From assembly GCF_002954775.1 (NCBI RefSeq), contig NZ_KZ672952.1:624883-688882 (forward strand): a stretch of 64,000 nucleotides of DNA, read 5' to 3'. Of the stretch, positions 31,600 through 40,730 are shown one piece after another; the first letter of the stretch is position 1, and each line of letters opens with the position of its first letter. The notes below the pieces were generated by a model, which saw only the letters and a list, made by a program, of their open reading frames with translations, did not search any database and had not been told where the DNA came from. The translations under genes were made by a program, and so were the position numbers. This DNA comes from Streptomyces geranii (GTDB lineage: Bacteria; Actinomycetota; Actinomycetes; Streptomycetales; Streptomycetaceae).

Positions 31600-32481
31600 T
31601 TGCCCCCACGCATCACCGCCCTCACCGACCCCGACGTCAGCGCGTCGAGCCGAAGGCTCGCCTGGCTGGCCGCGGCCCCGGACGGCACCCCGCTCGGCTC
31701 GGCCTTCCTGCGCCTGTTGACCAGGGCGGGCCAGGAGCACCTGGCCGAGCTGGAGATCGCGGTCCATCGCGCCGAACGCCGACAGGGGGTCGGCAGCGGC
31801 CTTCTAGAAGCGGCCGTGGCCACGGCCCGGAGCGAGGGCAGACGGTCGGTGGTGGCACAGGCCGAGGAGGACTCCCCCGGCGACCGTTTCCTGGCGGACC
31901 GGGGTTTCCGCCGGGTGCTGACACTGACGTACGCCCGGCTGGTGCTGGCCGACGCCGACCTCGCGGAGATCACCCGGGTCGCCGAACTCCCGCATCCCGG
32001 TTACCGGTTGACTTCCTGGGAGGGCACCGTGCCGCCCGAGCTGGCGCGGAGCTACGCCGACTCGCGCCGAGCCATGGACGACATGCCGATGGAGGACACC
32101 GACTACGGCACGGTGGTCTGGGACGTCGACCGCGTCCTGGCGGCGGCCGAGGCCGTCGCGAAGCGCGGCGATCTGCTGCACACCGTGGCCGCGCTGGACG
32201 CGGCGGACGGTTCGGTGGTCGGCTTCTCCGAGCTGGTGACCCCGGGCGACGGCCGCGGCGACGCCCAGCACTACGGCACGGCCGTACTCCCCGAGCACCG
32301 CGGCCACGGCCTGGGCCGCTGGATGAAGTCCGAGTCGATCCGCCGGGCCCGGGCGGCCCACCCCGGCCTGACGGGCCTGCTCACCGACACGGCGAGCAGC
32401 AACGCGCCGATGCTGGGCATCAACGCGGAACTGGGTTACGTACCCACGCATCGGGCGGTGGAGTTCCAGCTCGACCTGTGA
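31600..32481 (+). CDS. Tandem GNAT acetyltransferase
   Basis: A 293-residue protein with two GNAT folds, as in the mycothiol-synthase-like two-domain family. The first half has the acetyl-CoA loop motif HRAERRQGVGSGLL; the second has LPEHRGHGLGRWMKSESI. Both loops keep the Q/R-x2-G-x-G/A pattern. The only in-frame upstream start is TTG 31600 with GGAG close by. The acetylated substrate is unknown; it may act on an antibiotic, amino acid or peptide. It is not MshD itself, whose gene context is different. Confidence 0.88.
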   Translation: MPPRITALTDPDVSASSRRLAWLAAAPDGTPLGSAFLRLLTRAGQEHLAELEIAVHRAERRQGVGSGLLEAAVATARSEGRRSVVAQAEEDSPGDRFLADRGFRRVLTLTYARLVLADADLAEITRVAELPHPGYRLTSWEGTVPPELARSYADSRRAMDDMPMEDTDYGTVVWDVDRVLAAAEAVAKRGDLLHTVAALDAADGSVVGFSELVTPGDGRGDAQHYGTAVLPEHRGHGLGRWMKSESIRRARAAHPGLTGLLTDTASSNAPMLGINAELGYVPTHRAVEFQLDL

Positions 32482-32523
32482 GGCCGCGGGCGACCTCGCT
32501 CCCCGTGTCGGCCGACGCCCCCC

Positions 32524-33300
32524 TCAGGCCTCGTACACGTACGGCGTCGTGGTGGTGAGCGGTTCGAAGCCCAGGCGCTCCAGGACGGGTCTGCTCTGAT
32601 GGGAGGCGTCCACCTGGAGGTAGCGGTAGCCGCGTTCGACGGCCGCGCGGGCGCGGTGGGCCACCAGCGCGCGGTAGATGCCCTTGCCGCGCCAGCTCTC
32701 CACCGTGCCGCCGCCCCACAGGCCCGCGAACCTGGTCCCGGGGACAAGTTCCATGCGGGCCGCGCTCACCGGTTCCTCGCCGGCCAGTGCCACCACGGCC
32801 ACGACCGTGTCCGGTTCGTCGGTCAGACGGGCGAGGAGTTGGCGTCGCAGGCGGGAGCTGTCGGTGCCGAAGGCCTTCTCATGGACGTCCGCCACCAGGT
32901 CGACGCCCGCCCGGTCGGTCACCGGGGCGATCCGGATGCCCTCGGGCGGCTCCGTCTCGAAGGTCAGGGCGGAGACCTCGCCGATCATCAGCGTCTCCTC
33001 GGGCTCGGGCGTGAACCCCGCCGCCCGCAGCCGCTGCCCCAGGTCGATGGGGAAGTCGTGGCCGTAGAGCTTCCACTCGAACTCGTGCCCGAGGGCGGTG
33101 TAGTGGCGGATCTGCTCGGCGATCGCCTCCTCGGCGGTGTCCGCGTCGAGGTCGGACCAGACCACTCCGTTCCACCCCTGGGCGTCGGCGACCTGGCGCA
33201 CAACCCCGCCCACCCGTTCGATCCGGGCGTCCGGCCCGTCTGGCTGGGCCCCTTCGCGCATGTCCCGGTCGTAAAGGGCGAGCACTCCTGCATGATCCAT
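32524..33300 (-). CDS. GNAT-family acetyltransferase
   Basis: A 258-residue protein with a C-terminal GNAT domain; motif A is GGGTVESWRGKGIYRALVAHRA. The N-terminal third (MDHAGVLALYDRDMREGAQP) is typical for a Streptomyces/actinobacterial subfamily of GNAT proteins. CTGGAG precedes ATG 33300. It is convergent with the tandem GNAT gene and divergent from the deaminase gene. The substrate is unknown. Confidence 0.88.
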   Translation of the reverse strand: MDHAGVLALYDRDMREGAQPDGPDARIERVGGVVRQVADAQGWNGVVWSDLDADTAEEAIAEQIRHYTALGHEFEWKLYGHDFPIDLGQRLRAAGFTPEPEETLMIGEVSALTFETEPPEGIRIAPVTDRAGVDLVADVHEKAFGTDSSRLRRQLLARLTDEPDTVVAVVALAGEEPVSAARMELVPGTRFAGLWGGGTVESWRGKGIYRALVAHRARAAVERGYRYLQVDASHQSRPVLERLGFEPLTTTTPYVYEA

Positions 33301-33493
33301 GCCGTAACTCCAGCATCCCGCTGCCGCAAGCGCAACGGTATTGACGGCTGCGATACGTCACCCTGCCAGTGGTTCGCATACGCGAAGACCGATTCGGCCG
33401 GGCTGCGGCGACATTCCGCCGTCGCCCTGCCTCGCCCGCCGTACGGACGTACCCTGCACCCGGAAACCGCACCACGAGGAGGACCGGTCGGTC

Positions 33494-33985
33494 ATGGTGA
33501 AGAGCGACGAACTGCCCTATCTGCGCCGCTGTGTGGAACTGGCCGCCGAGGCGCTCGCGGCCGGTGACGAGCCGTTCGGCTCCGTCCTGGTGGGCGAGGG
33601 GGGCGCGGTCCTCGCCGAGGACCACAACCGGGTGGCCTCCGGCGACCGCACCCGCCACCCCGAGTTCGAGCTGGCCCGCTGGTCCGCCGCCCATCTGACC
33701 CCGGAGCAGCGGGCGGCTGCCACCGTCTACACCTCCGGCGAGCACTGCCCGATGTGCGCCGCCGCGCACGCCTGGGTGGGCCTCGGACGGATCGTGTACG
33801 TCGTCTCCGCCCGGCAACTCACCGACTGGCTCGACGAGTTGGGCGTCCCGGCCGCCCCCGTACGCCCCCTGTCCGTCAACGAGGTCGCGCCCGGGGTGAC
33901 GGTCGAGGGGCCGGTGCCCGAGTTCGCCGAGCAGATGCACGCCCTGCACCGGCGCTTCCACACCGGGTCCACCCAACAAGGCTGA
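33494..33985 (+). CDS. Cytidine/deoxycytidylate deaminase-family enzyme
   Basis: A 163-residue zinc-dependent deaminase. The zinc and proton-shuttle motif reads HPEFEL (H-x-E), and the second part is EHCPMCAAA (PCxxC). The HPE variant and overall sequence fit the nucleoside/guanine deaminase branch rather than TadA. ATG 33494 is the most likely start; GAGGAGG lies 11 bases upstream, a rather long spacing. The product would hydrolytically deaminate a purine or pyrimidine base. It is a single gene, convergent with a GNAT gene. Confidence 0.88.
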   Translation: MVKSDELPYLRRCVELAAEALAAGDEPFGSVLVGEGGAVLAEDHNRVASGDRTRHPEFELARWSAAHLTPEQRAAATVYTSGEHCPMCAAAHAWVGLGRIVYVVSARQLTDWLDELGVPAAPVRPLSVNEVAPGVTVEGPVPEFAEQMHALHRRFHTGSTQQG

Positions 33986-34004
33986 CGGGTACGGGAGTTC
34001 GCCG

Positions 34005-34904
34005 CTAGCCCAGTTCGAGCGTGGTCACCCCGAAGACCCGCTCCCGCGCGAACTCCCGTACCGGGCCCGTGTACATGCGTGCCGTCTCGAAGGACGGTGT
34101 GAAGCCGGCCTCCGCCACCAGCGCGACGGCGGCCGTGTTGGGCTCGGGCACGTCGATCGCGACCTCCGTCCCGGCCGCGTCGCCGGTCAGCGCGGCGAAC
34201 AGGGCCCGGGCGTCGTCGGGCGTGTCGGCGAAGAGCGGGCCGATGCGGGGCGCGTCATGGCCGGGGCGGACGACTCCGTAGCCGGTGACGGAGCGGTTCC
34301 CGGAACCGTCGTCCGCCGCCTCGCACACGAAGGCACGGTGACCCGGCGCCGTCAGCCAGTACGCCAGGAAACGGGGGCGGTCGGCGGGCGTGCAGAGGGT
34401 GTCGTACGCCGCGATCGCCGCCAGGTCCTCCTGTCGTACGGGACGCACGCGCGCCGGGACGTCGGCGGCGGGGGCGGTTCCGGTGAAGCGGAGGGTGCGG
34501 TGGGCCGGTGCGAAGCCGGAGCGGCGGTAGTTGTCCTGCTGGGCGACTACGCCGTCGAGGCCGACGGTACGGGTGCCCGCATGGGCCAGCGCGGTCTGCC
34601 AGGTGGTGAGGCCGTAGCCCCGGCCGCGCAGGTCCGGGCGGACCAGATAGAAACCCAAAAAGGCGTACGCGTCACCGTAGTTGACGACCGAGATCGCCGA
34701 GACCGGCTCCCCGTCGAACCCGCCGAGCCGTCCGACGAAGAAGCCCTCGGGGTCCTGGGCGAAGAACCCGGCCGTGTCCGACAGCCCCGGATTCCAGCCC
34801 TCGTCGGCCGCCCATCCGGTGACCACCGGCCAGTCCTCGGGCGTGGCCCGGGTGACGACCAGGTCTTCGGGGCCTGGGGAGACCGGGCGGGCGGAGGAGG
34901 TCAT
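34005..34904 (-). CDS. GNAT-family acetyltransferase, two-domain
   Basis: A 299-residue protein with an N-terminal GNAT domain (VRPDLRGRGYGLTTWQTAL) and a C-terminal second domain of the YitH/HolE-like group (TGYGVVRPGHDAPRIGPLFAD). GGAG lies 8 bases upstream of ATG 34904. It is divergent from the secreted hydrolase at 35094. A hairpin-like ATGGGG/CCCCAT pair just upstream (34927-34946) may be an operator. Substrate unknown. Confidence 0.88.
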   Translation of the reverse strand: MTSSARPVSPGPEDLVVTRATPEDWPVVTGWAADEGWNPGLSDTAGFFAQDPEGFFVGRLGGFDGEPVSAISVVNYGDAYAFLGFYLVRPDLRGRGYGLTTWQTALAHAGTRTVGLDGVVAQQDNYRRSGFAPAHRTLRFTGTAPAADVPARVRPVRQEDLAAIAAYDTLCTPADRPRFLAYWLTAPGHRAFVCEAADDGSGNRSVTGYGVVRPGHDAPRIGPLFADTPDDARALFAALTGDAAGTEVAIDVPEPNTAAVALVAEAGFTPSFETARMYTGPVREFARERVFGVTTLELG

Positions 34905-35093
34905 GGGGTGTGCTCCGTTCCGTTCCATGGGGGGATACGACCCCATCCGACCATGACTCCTGGGTGCCGTGCGACCACCCAGTGTCACCGCCGCCTCTGC
35001 CCGGCCGCCGGGAGGCGAGCCCCTGGGCGCCCGCTTATCGTGTTCGAGGGCGTCGTCCCGGTCCGCAGCCGGAACCCGTCCAGGGAGGCATTC

Positions 35094-36740
35094 ATGCGGT
35101 CCGCGTACCGACGCCGGGCGCTCGCCTCGGCCGCGGCGCTCGCCCTGCTCGGGGCTGGCCCGCCGGCGGTGGCCGCGGCGGCCGACGAGCCCCGCCTGTC
35201 CCGCTTCTACGACCAGGAGATCGACTGGTCGGTCTGTGCCGCGGGCGCCGTGGACGAACCGCCGACGGACGGCTTCCAGTGCGGCAAGGTCACCGTGCCG
35301 CTCGACTACGCGAAGCCCGACGGCGCCACCATCGAACTGGCGATGGCCCGCTACCGGGCGACGGGCGAGTCGCGGGGTTCCGTGCTGCTGAACTTCGGCG
35401 GTCCCGGAGGTCCGGGCGTCAGCCAACTCGCCTATGACGGCAAGGACTTCATGGGCCTGACGAACGGCTACGACGTGGTCACCTTCGACCCGCGCGGCGT
35501 CGGCCGGTCCTCCCCCGTCAGCTGCGGCGAGGGCATGGACGCGGACGCCGAAGTCGTCGGCGACGACAACGGGGAAGACGGCGAGAACCCGCGTGTCGTC
35601 CTCGAACAGCTGCGCAAGGCAGTCCGGGCGTGCGTCAGGCACTCCGGGCCGGTCCTGCGGCACATCGGCACCGTGAACGCCTCCCGCGACCTCGACGTGA
35701 TGCGTGCGGCCCTCGGCGACAGGAAGCTCAACTACCTCGGTTTCTCGTACGGGACCCGGCTCGGCGCGGTGTACGCGGCCCAGTTCCCGGGGAAGGTGGG
35801 CCGGTTCGTCCTGGACGGCGTCGACACGCTCACCGAGTCGCTCGCCGAGCAGGGGCTCGCGGGCGCCGCAGGACAGCAGACCGCGCTGGAGGCCTTCCTC
35901 GCCTGGTGCGTGACCGACATCGCCTGTCCGTTCGGCCAGGACGTGCGGGTCGCGAGGCAGCGGGTCGTCGACCTGGTGGACTCGCTCGACCAGGACCCGC
36001 TGCCGACCGGCTACGGCGACCCTTTCTCCGGGCAGGACCTGGTGGGCGCCATCGGCCAGGGGCTCTACAGCAAGCGGATGTGGCCGCCGCTGGAGCGGGC
36101 GCTGGCCGGACTGGTCGAGGACGGGGACGCGTGGGGGGTGATGGGCTTCGCCGGGCGAGGTGTGGCGGTTCCGCCGAGGCAGAGTCCCGTACGGCCTCGG
36201 TCCGTGGACCGGAGTCCCGCGGGCCTGAGTCCTGTGCGCCTGAGTCCTTCTCCGCCCTCCGACGGGCGGCTGGTCGACGAGGCGGAGGTGCCGATCGACA
36301 ACTTCCCCGCCGCGCTGATGGCGATCAACTGCGCGGACGACCCCGACCGGCCCACCGCGGCCCGGATCACCGAGGATCTCGCCGCGCTGCAGGCGTCGTA
36401 CGAGAAGGCCTCCCCGGTGTTCGGCCGCTACCGGCTCACCGAGGTACTGACCTGCTACGGCCGACCCAAGGGCACGGACTTCATCCGGACCCGGGTGCGG
36501 GACGTCGACGCCCCGCGGATGCTGCTGGTGGGCACGCGCGGCGACCCGGCCACGCCGTACCGCTGGACCACGGAGACGGCCGCGCGGCTGGGCTCGTCGG
36601 CGGTCGTCCTCGACAACAAGGGCGAGGGGCACACCGGGTACGCGTCCTCCAAGTGCGTGCACCGCAAGGTCGACGCCTTCCTGCTGTACGGCTCCCTCCC
36701 GGCCGACGGCAGCTCCTGCGGCGCGGACGAGGCCTACTGA
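35094..36740 (+). CDS. Secreted alpha/beta hydrolase, tripeptidyl aminopeptidase type
   Basis: A 548-residue exported serine peptidase of the Streptomyces Tap/SlpD/SlpE family, which removes tripeptides or short peptides from N-termini. The signal peptide begins MRSAYRRRAL and ends near AVAAAADE. The oxyanion region is NFGGPGGPG, the nucleophile GFSYGTRLG, and the C-terminal Asp and His are in GTRGDPATP and GEGHTGY. Near residues 355-385 an Arg/Pro/Ser-rich stretch (SPVRPRSVDRSPAG and following) interrupts the lid; its DNA is a run of degenerate short repeats. AGGGAGG precedes ATG 35094. Confidence 0.92.
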   Translation: MRSAYRRRALASAAALALLGAGPPAVAAAADEPRLSRFYDQEIDWSVCAAGAVDEPPTDGFQCGKVTVPLDYAKPDGATIELAMARYRATGESRGSVLLNFGGPGGPGVSQLAYDGKDFMGLTNGYDVVTFDPRGVGRSSPVSCGEGMDADAEVVGDDNGEDGENPRVVLEQLRKAVRACVRHSGPVLRHIGTVNASRDLDVMRAALGDRKLNYLGFSYGTRLGAVYAAQFPGKVGRFVLDGVDTLTESLAEQGLAGAAGQQTALEAFLAWCVTDIACPFGQDVRVARQRVVDLVDSLDQDPLPTGYGDPFSGQDLVGAIGQGLYSKRMWPPLERALAGLVEDGDAWGVMGFAGRGVAVPPRQSPVRPRSVDRSPAGLSPVRLSPSPPSDGRLVDEAEVPIDNFPAALMAINCADDPDRPTAARITEDLAALQASYEKASPVFGRYRLTEVLTCYGRPKGTDFIRTRVRDVDAPRMLLVGTRGDPATPYRWTTETAARLGSSAVVLDNKGEGHTGYASSKCVHRKVDAFLLYGSLPADGSSCGADEAY

Positions 36741-36755
36741 GGGCCCCTGGCGCCG

Positions 36756-37199
36756 CTACTGCTCCCGGCCGCCCTCGCCGCCCGTGGACGGGGCACCGAG
36801 GAGGTCGGACAGGCCGCGGTCGACGGCGTCGCCGAGGTCCTCTCTCCCGGCCGCCACGACGGCGAACGTCCGCAGCAGGAAGCGGCGCAGGGCCGGGGTG
36901 TCGAACTGGAGCAGGGCCAGGCCGTGCGGCGAGTGCAGCTCCAGGACCGTGCGCGCGGGGCCGCAGGGCCAGATGTGGACGTCGCCGCCCCCGGCGGGCC
37001 GCCGTACGCCCTCCTCCAGGAGGCTCCGGGCAAAGGTCCAGCTCACCCCCTCGCCGTCGAGGGCGACCTCGGCGGGGAAGTCGATGTGCACGGCCAGCGG
37101 ATCGGTCGAGGCGTAGCGGAGCGTGGCGCGGACGGGGAGCTCCTGCTCCTCCGAGGTGATCAGGCGTGCGCGCGCGGGCTGTTCGAGGGTGACGTCCAT
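36756..37199 (-). CDS. SsgA-like sporulation/cell-division protein (SALP)
   Basis: A 147-residue SsgA-like protein of the streptomycete family that positions division and peptidoglycan events during sporulation. Family features are the N-terminal LRYASTDPLAVHIDFP, the VSWTFARSLLEEG segment and the end LLRTFAVVAAGRE. It lacks membrane segments and acts in the cytoplasm beside FtsZ. GGAGAC precedes ATG 37199. A Crp-like palindrome lies 114 bases upstream. It is convergent with the secreted hydrolase gene. Which SALP paralogue it is cannot be settled by eye. Confidence 0.93.
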   Translation of the reverse strand: MDVTLEQPARARLITSEEQELPVRATLRYASTDPLAVHIDFPAEVALDGEGVSWTFARSLLEEGVRRPAGGGDVHIWPCGPARTVLELHSPHGLALLQFDTPALRRFLLRTFAVVAAGREDLGDAVDRGLSDLLGAPSTGGEGGREQ

Positions 37200-37684
37200 G
37201 GCAGTCTCCGCTCCGGTTCGGGTCGACGATGGCGATGCCGACGCGTTGTGCCGACGTGGTGTTACGACCCCGAAATGGCCCCTCCGATTACGCGGATCCA
37301 GCAGCTTTTATTGTGAGCTGCATCACTAACGTGCGCGGTTTTCCACGAGGAACGCGATCCTCCGGGCGATTCAGGGGCAACCTGGCGGTGCGCCCCGGCA
37401 ACACCTGGCCGCCAATCGCACAAAAGGTCGTCGAACACACGACTGAATGAGATGCCACTCATCTCCATCGGTCCATCAAGTCACGTACCCCGCCTACGAC
37501 TTGATCCACCCGACGCGTACCGTTTCCGCACGAGGAAAACCGGCCGAGAAGACTGTGGCATATGCCAGAAGCACCACCGCATCGGGTGTTGCCAAATCCC
37601 TTACAGGGCGTCGCAGGCTGTGCAACAGTCGTAACCGGTCCTTCCTTCACCCTTGGTCGTACCGTCCCTTCATCGGAGTGCGTC
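37200..37684. other. 485-base divergent regulatory region, no gene seen
   Basis: The region separates the SsgA-like gene and the PAS-SpoIIE phosphatase gene. I see no coding frame with a ribosome site. It contains a Crp-like palindrome (37313-37326), a 12-base palindrome TGGCATATGCCA (37556-37567) and A/T-rich stretches unusual for this genome (around 37261-37320 and 37515-37600). Promoters for both genes must lie here. Confidence 0.7.
37313..37326. promoter_or_regulatory. Putative Crp/CRP-binding site
   Basis: GTGAGCTGCATCAC matches the GTGA-N6-TCAC pattern bound by CRP proteins, including Streptomyces Crp, which controls germination and development. It is 114 bases from the SsgA-like start and 359 from the phosphatase start. 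Confidence 0.55.
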
Positions 37685-39127
37685 ATGCCGCCCCATCTCT
37701 CCGCGGACCGTCCAGCCGCCCAGCCGCCGCCGAGCGGCTCGGTCGAGGCGCTCATAAGCCAGGCCCGCCGGCTCAAGGGCGACGTGGACGCCTCGCGACG
37801 GGACACATCGGCCGACGGCTCGGACCCGCAGGGCCGCTGGCAGCGCGCCCTGTACGACCTGGCCCTGCATCAGCTCGACGACCTGGACGAGCACCTGGCC
37901 CAGCTGCGGGACGGCCCGCAGCCGCTGCCCGAGGCCCCCGCGCCCGCCGACGCACCGCCCGCCGTCCGAGCCGTGCCGACCGCTCCCCGGCGCGGCTCGC
38001 TCCTCAGCCGGGTCGGCAGCGCGGAGTGGAACCTCCTGACGGACGAGGCCAGTTGGTCCGGTGAGCTGTACCAGATCCTCGGCCGGGACCCGGCCGCCGA
38101 GCCGCTCACCCTCGACGAACTGCCGTCCCTGGTCCTCGACGAGGACCGGCGCAGGCTCACCGTGATGGTCACCGACTGCCTGATCGACGCCAAGCCGATC
38201 GACGGCGAGTTCCGCGTCGTCCGGCCCGACGGCGGCGTACGGACCGTGCACATGATGGGCGAGCCCGTGCTCGCCGCCGACGGCAGCACCGCCTCCATGT
38301 GGGCCGTGCTGCGGGACGTCAGCGAACTGCGCCGCAGCCAGCGGACGGTGAGCGAGACCCGTGACTCGTTGCAGCGTCACCGGCACCACGCGCAGTCCGA
38401 GCGCCGGCTCGCGGTCGAGTTGCAGGAGGCCGTGCTGCCGCCGTGGCGCGGCTCCCTGCGGCTCCCGCGCCAGGGACCGCAGGCCCTGGACCTGGCCGCC
38501 CACTACCTCCCCTCCTCGACGAGCGCGCTGATCGGCGGCGACTGGTACGACGCGCTCGAACTGGCCGACGGCGACACCCTGTTGAGCGTCGGCGACCTCA
38601 CCGGGCACGGGGTGACCGTGACTTCGGGCATGGCGATGCTGCTCGGCGCGCTGCGCGGCATGTCCGTGGCGGGCACCCGACCGGGCCAACTCATGTCCTG
38701 GCTCAACCAGTTGCTCGACGCCGCCGTCCAGCCCGCCCTGGGCAGCGCGATCTGCTGCCGCTACCGCCCCGCGACCCGCACCCTCACCTGGGCACAGGCG
38801 GGACACCCCGCCCCGCTGCTGTTCCGCGGCGGGACGGGGCGTGTGCTGAACCCGCCGAGCGGCGTGCTGCTCGGCGCGACCTCGGGTGCCGTCTACGGCG
38901 AGGCCGAGGAGACCCTGGAACCGGGCGATGTGCTCCTCCTGCACACCGACGGACTGGCGCCCGGACACTGGGAGGACAGCTCCGCCGCGGACCGCCTGCT
39001 GGCACTCGCCCCGCGCTTCGGCGAGGCGCGGACCGCGCAGGAATGCGTCCGGGCGGTGGTGGAGGAGTTCGGCGAGACCGAGCGGGAGGACGACGCCTGC
39101 GTACTCGTCGCCAAGGTGGCCCCGTAG
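37685..39127 (+). CDS. PAS-SpoIIE (PP2C-type) serine phosphatase
   Basis: A 480-residue signalling phosphatase. A predicted N-terminal helical region is followed by a PAS-like sensor domain (about residues 110-220: WNLLTDEASWSGELYQILGR, then VRPDGGVRTVHMMGEPV) and a SpoIIE/PP2C catalytic domain with metal-binding GGDWYDA, VGDLTGHGV, QAGHPAPLL, LLHTDGL and DDACVLV. It would dephosphorylate an anti-sigma-factor antagonist. ATG 37685 is preceded by CGGAG at 7 bases; a longer frame runs through the promoter region. It lies divergent to an SsgA-like gene and convergent with an NsdA-like gene, so a developmental or stress role is plausible. Confidence 0.9.
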   Translation: MPPHLSADRPAAQPPPSGSVEALISQARRLKGDVDASRRDTSADGSDPQGRWQRALYDLALHQLDDLDEHLAQLRDGPQPLPEAPAPADAPPAVRAVPTAPRRGSLLSRVGSAEWNLLTDEASWSGELYQILGRDPAAEPLTLDELPSLVLDEDRRRLTVMVTDCLIDAKPIDGEFRVVRPDGGVRTVHMMGEPVLAADGSTASMWAVLRDVSELRRSQRTVSETRDSLQRHRHHAQSERRLAVELQEAVLPPWRGSLRLPRQGPQALDLAAHYLPSSTSALIGGDWYDALELADGDTLLSVGDLTGHGVTVTSGMAMLLGALRGMSVAGTRPGQLMSWLNQLLDAAVQPALGSAICCRYRPATRTLTWAQAGHPAPLLFRGGTGRVLNPPSGVLLGATSGAVYGEAEETLEPGDVLLLHTDGLAPGHWEDSSAADRLLALAPRFGEARTAQECVRAVVEEFGETEREDDACVLVAKVAP

Positions 39128-39143
39128 CGGTCTCCGTAGAAGC

Positions 39144-39180
39144 CTGCGGGGGCTGAACCCCACAGTAGTCGGCCCCGCAG
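39144..39180. terminator. Possible weak terminator between convergent genes
   Basis: CTGCGGGG (39144-39151) can pair with CCCCGCAG (39173-39180) over a 21-base loop, between the phosphatase and the NsdA-like gene. Imperfect and low confidence. Confidence 0.4.
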
Positions 39181-39194
39181 CAGTCGGCTGGGCC

Positions 39195-40703
39195 CTAGAC
39201 CCGCCCGGTGTTGCCGCCGCCTCTCCCCTTCGCCTGCCTCGGCAGCGACAGCTTGATCTCCTCGCGGAGTTCGTTGATCTTCGGGTAGCTGGAGTACTGG
39301 GCGGTGAGCCGGTACATCTCGCGCAGCCGGTCCCAGGTGCGGTGGGAGGAGTTGTCGCCCATCGACATCAGCGCCAACCGCGCGTAGTTCGCGGCCTGTT
39401 CGGGGTCGTCCGCGATGAAGCAGGCGGAGGCCATGGACAGGTAGTCGAAGATCCTCGACCGCTGGCGGGTCTCGACCCGGATCTCCAGGGCCTTCACCGC
39501 GTAGTACTGGGCGTGCACGGCCGCGCCCGGCTCGTGCTCGGCCAGGGTGCGGTAGGCCAGGGCCTGCATGCCGTACAGGTCCTCCGCCGTGAACAGCTGC
39601 ATCCAGCTCGGCGGCGGCACATCGCCCTTGTCGGAGACGAAGAGGTCCTCCGCCTGGCCGAGGGTGCGGCGCATCGCCTGGCCGTGCCCCATCGACGCCT
39701 GCGCCCAGGCCTCGACGGTGTGCAGCATGGCCCGGGTCCGGGGCAGGGTCTCCTCGCCCGAACCGGAGTTGGCGAGCTTCATGAGGTCGAGCGCGTCGTC
39801 CGGGCGGCCCAGGTGCACCATCTGCCGGGCCGCCCGGGAGACCGCCTCCCCGGCGCGCGGGCGGTCGCCGCCCTCCCGGGCCGCGTGGGCGGCGATGACG
39901 AAGTACTTCTGGGCCGTGGGTTCCAGGCCGACGTCGTGCGACATCCAGCCCGCCAGGACGGCGAGGTTGGCGGCGACGCCCCACAGGCGCTGCTGGATGG
40001 GTTCGGGGTGCCGGTAGGCGAGCATGCCGCCCACCTCGTTGAGCTGACCCACCACCGCCTTGCGCTGGAGTCCGCCGCCACGGGCCGCGTCCCATTTGCG
40101 GAACACCTCGACCGCGGTTTCCAGTTCCTCGATCTCCTGCCACCCGATGGGGGCGGCCTCGTACCGGTCGAAACCGGCAGGGTCAGCGGTATCCGTGTGC
40201 AACGGGTTGTCGAGATCGGGTGCGTCGGCGGAGAGGGTCGGGTCGGTGTGCAGCCAGTCGTGCATGGCACTGCTGAGTGCGGAGCCTGCGGTGAGCGCGA
40301 CGCCCGCACCCACCAAGCCGCGTCGGTTGAGCATGAGGTCCATTCCCGTGAATTCGGTGAGGACCGCGGCAGTCCGCCCGGGCGTCCACGGCACACCGTC
40401 GGGAGCTTCAGCGCTCCCGGCGCCCGGCCGTTTTCCCACACGCCCGTGCCGGACCAGACCTAAGTCCTCTATGGTCACGACACGGCCGAGCCGCTCGGTG
40501 AACAGGGCTGCCAGTACGCGTGGCACCGGATCACGCGGGATCTCTCCCGTGTCGATCCACCGCCGCACCCGCGAGGTGTCGGTCGCCAGCTGGGGGTGGC
40601 CCATGGCCGCCGCCTGCCGGTTGACCAGTCGCGCGAGTTCGCCCTTGGACCAGCCGGCCAGGCCGAACAGGTCCGTCAGACGAGTGTTGGGTTGTCCGCT
40701 CAC
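39195..40703 (-). CDS. NsdA-type TPR regulator of differentiation
   Basis: A 502-residue protein of the Streptomyces NsdA/NsdB family: an N-terminal helix-turn-helix (FGLAGWSKGELARLVNRQAAA, followed by TDTSRVRRWIDTGEIPRDPVPRVLAALF) and a large TPR-like helical C-terminal region (about residues 180-480). Between them lies a conserved hydrophobic, Tat-like stretch NRRGLVGAGVALTAGSAL. NsdA in Streptomyces coelicolor negatively affects sporulation and antibiotic production; several paralogues exist, so I do not assign a symbol. Translation starts at GTG 40703 after a G-rich but poor ribosome site. The upstream region holds tandem and inverted repeats. Confidence 0.88.
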   Translation of the reverse strand: MSGQPNTRLTDLFGLAGWSKGELARLVNRQAAAMGHPQLATDTSRVRRWIDTGEIPRDPVPRVLAALFTERLGRVVTIEDLGLVRHGRVGKRPGAGSAEAPDGVPWTPGRTAAVLTEFTGMDLMLNRRGLVGAGVALTAGSALSSAMHDWLHTDPTLSADAPDLDNPLHTDTADPAGFDRYEAAPIGWQEIEELETAVEVFRKWDAARGGGLQRKAVVGQLNEVGGMLAYRHPEPIQQRLWGVAANLAVLAGWMSHDVGLEPTAQKYFVIAAHAAREGGDRPRAGEAVSRAARQMVHLGRPDDALDLMKLANSGSGEETLPRTRAMLHTVEAWAQASMGHGQAMRRTLGQAEDLFVSDKGDVPPPSWMQLFTAEDLYGMQALAYRTLAEHEPGAAVHAQYYAVKALEIRVETRQRSRIFDYLSMASACFIADDPEQAANYARLALMSMGDNSSHRTWDRLREMYRLTAQYSSYPKINELREEIKLSLPRQAKGRGGGNTGRV

Positions 40704-40730
40704 GTCAAGCCCCCAGGTTCTCGGCTGAGT

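Noticed and set aside
37556-37567. TGGCATATGCCA palindrome as a defined operator
   Set aside because: A single 12-base palindrome without a second copy or nearby regulator; kept only as a note in the intergenic entry.
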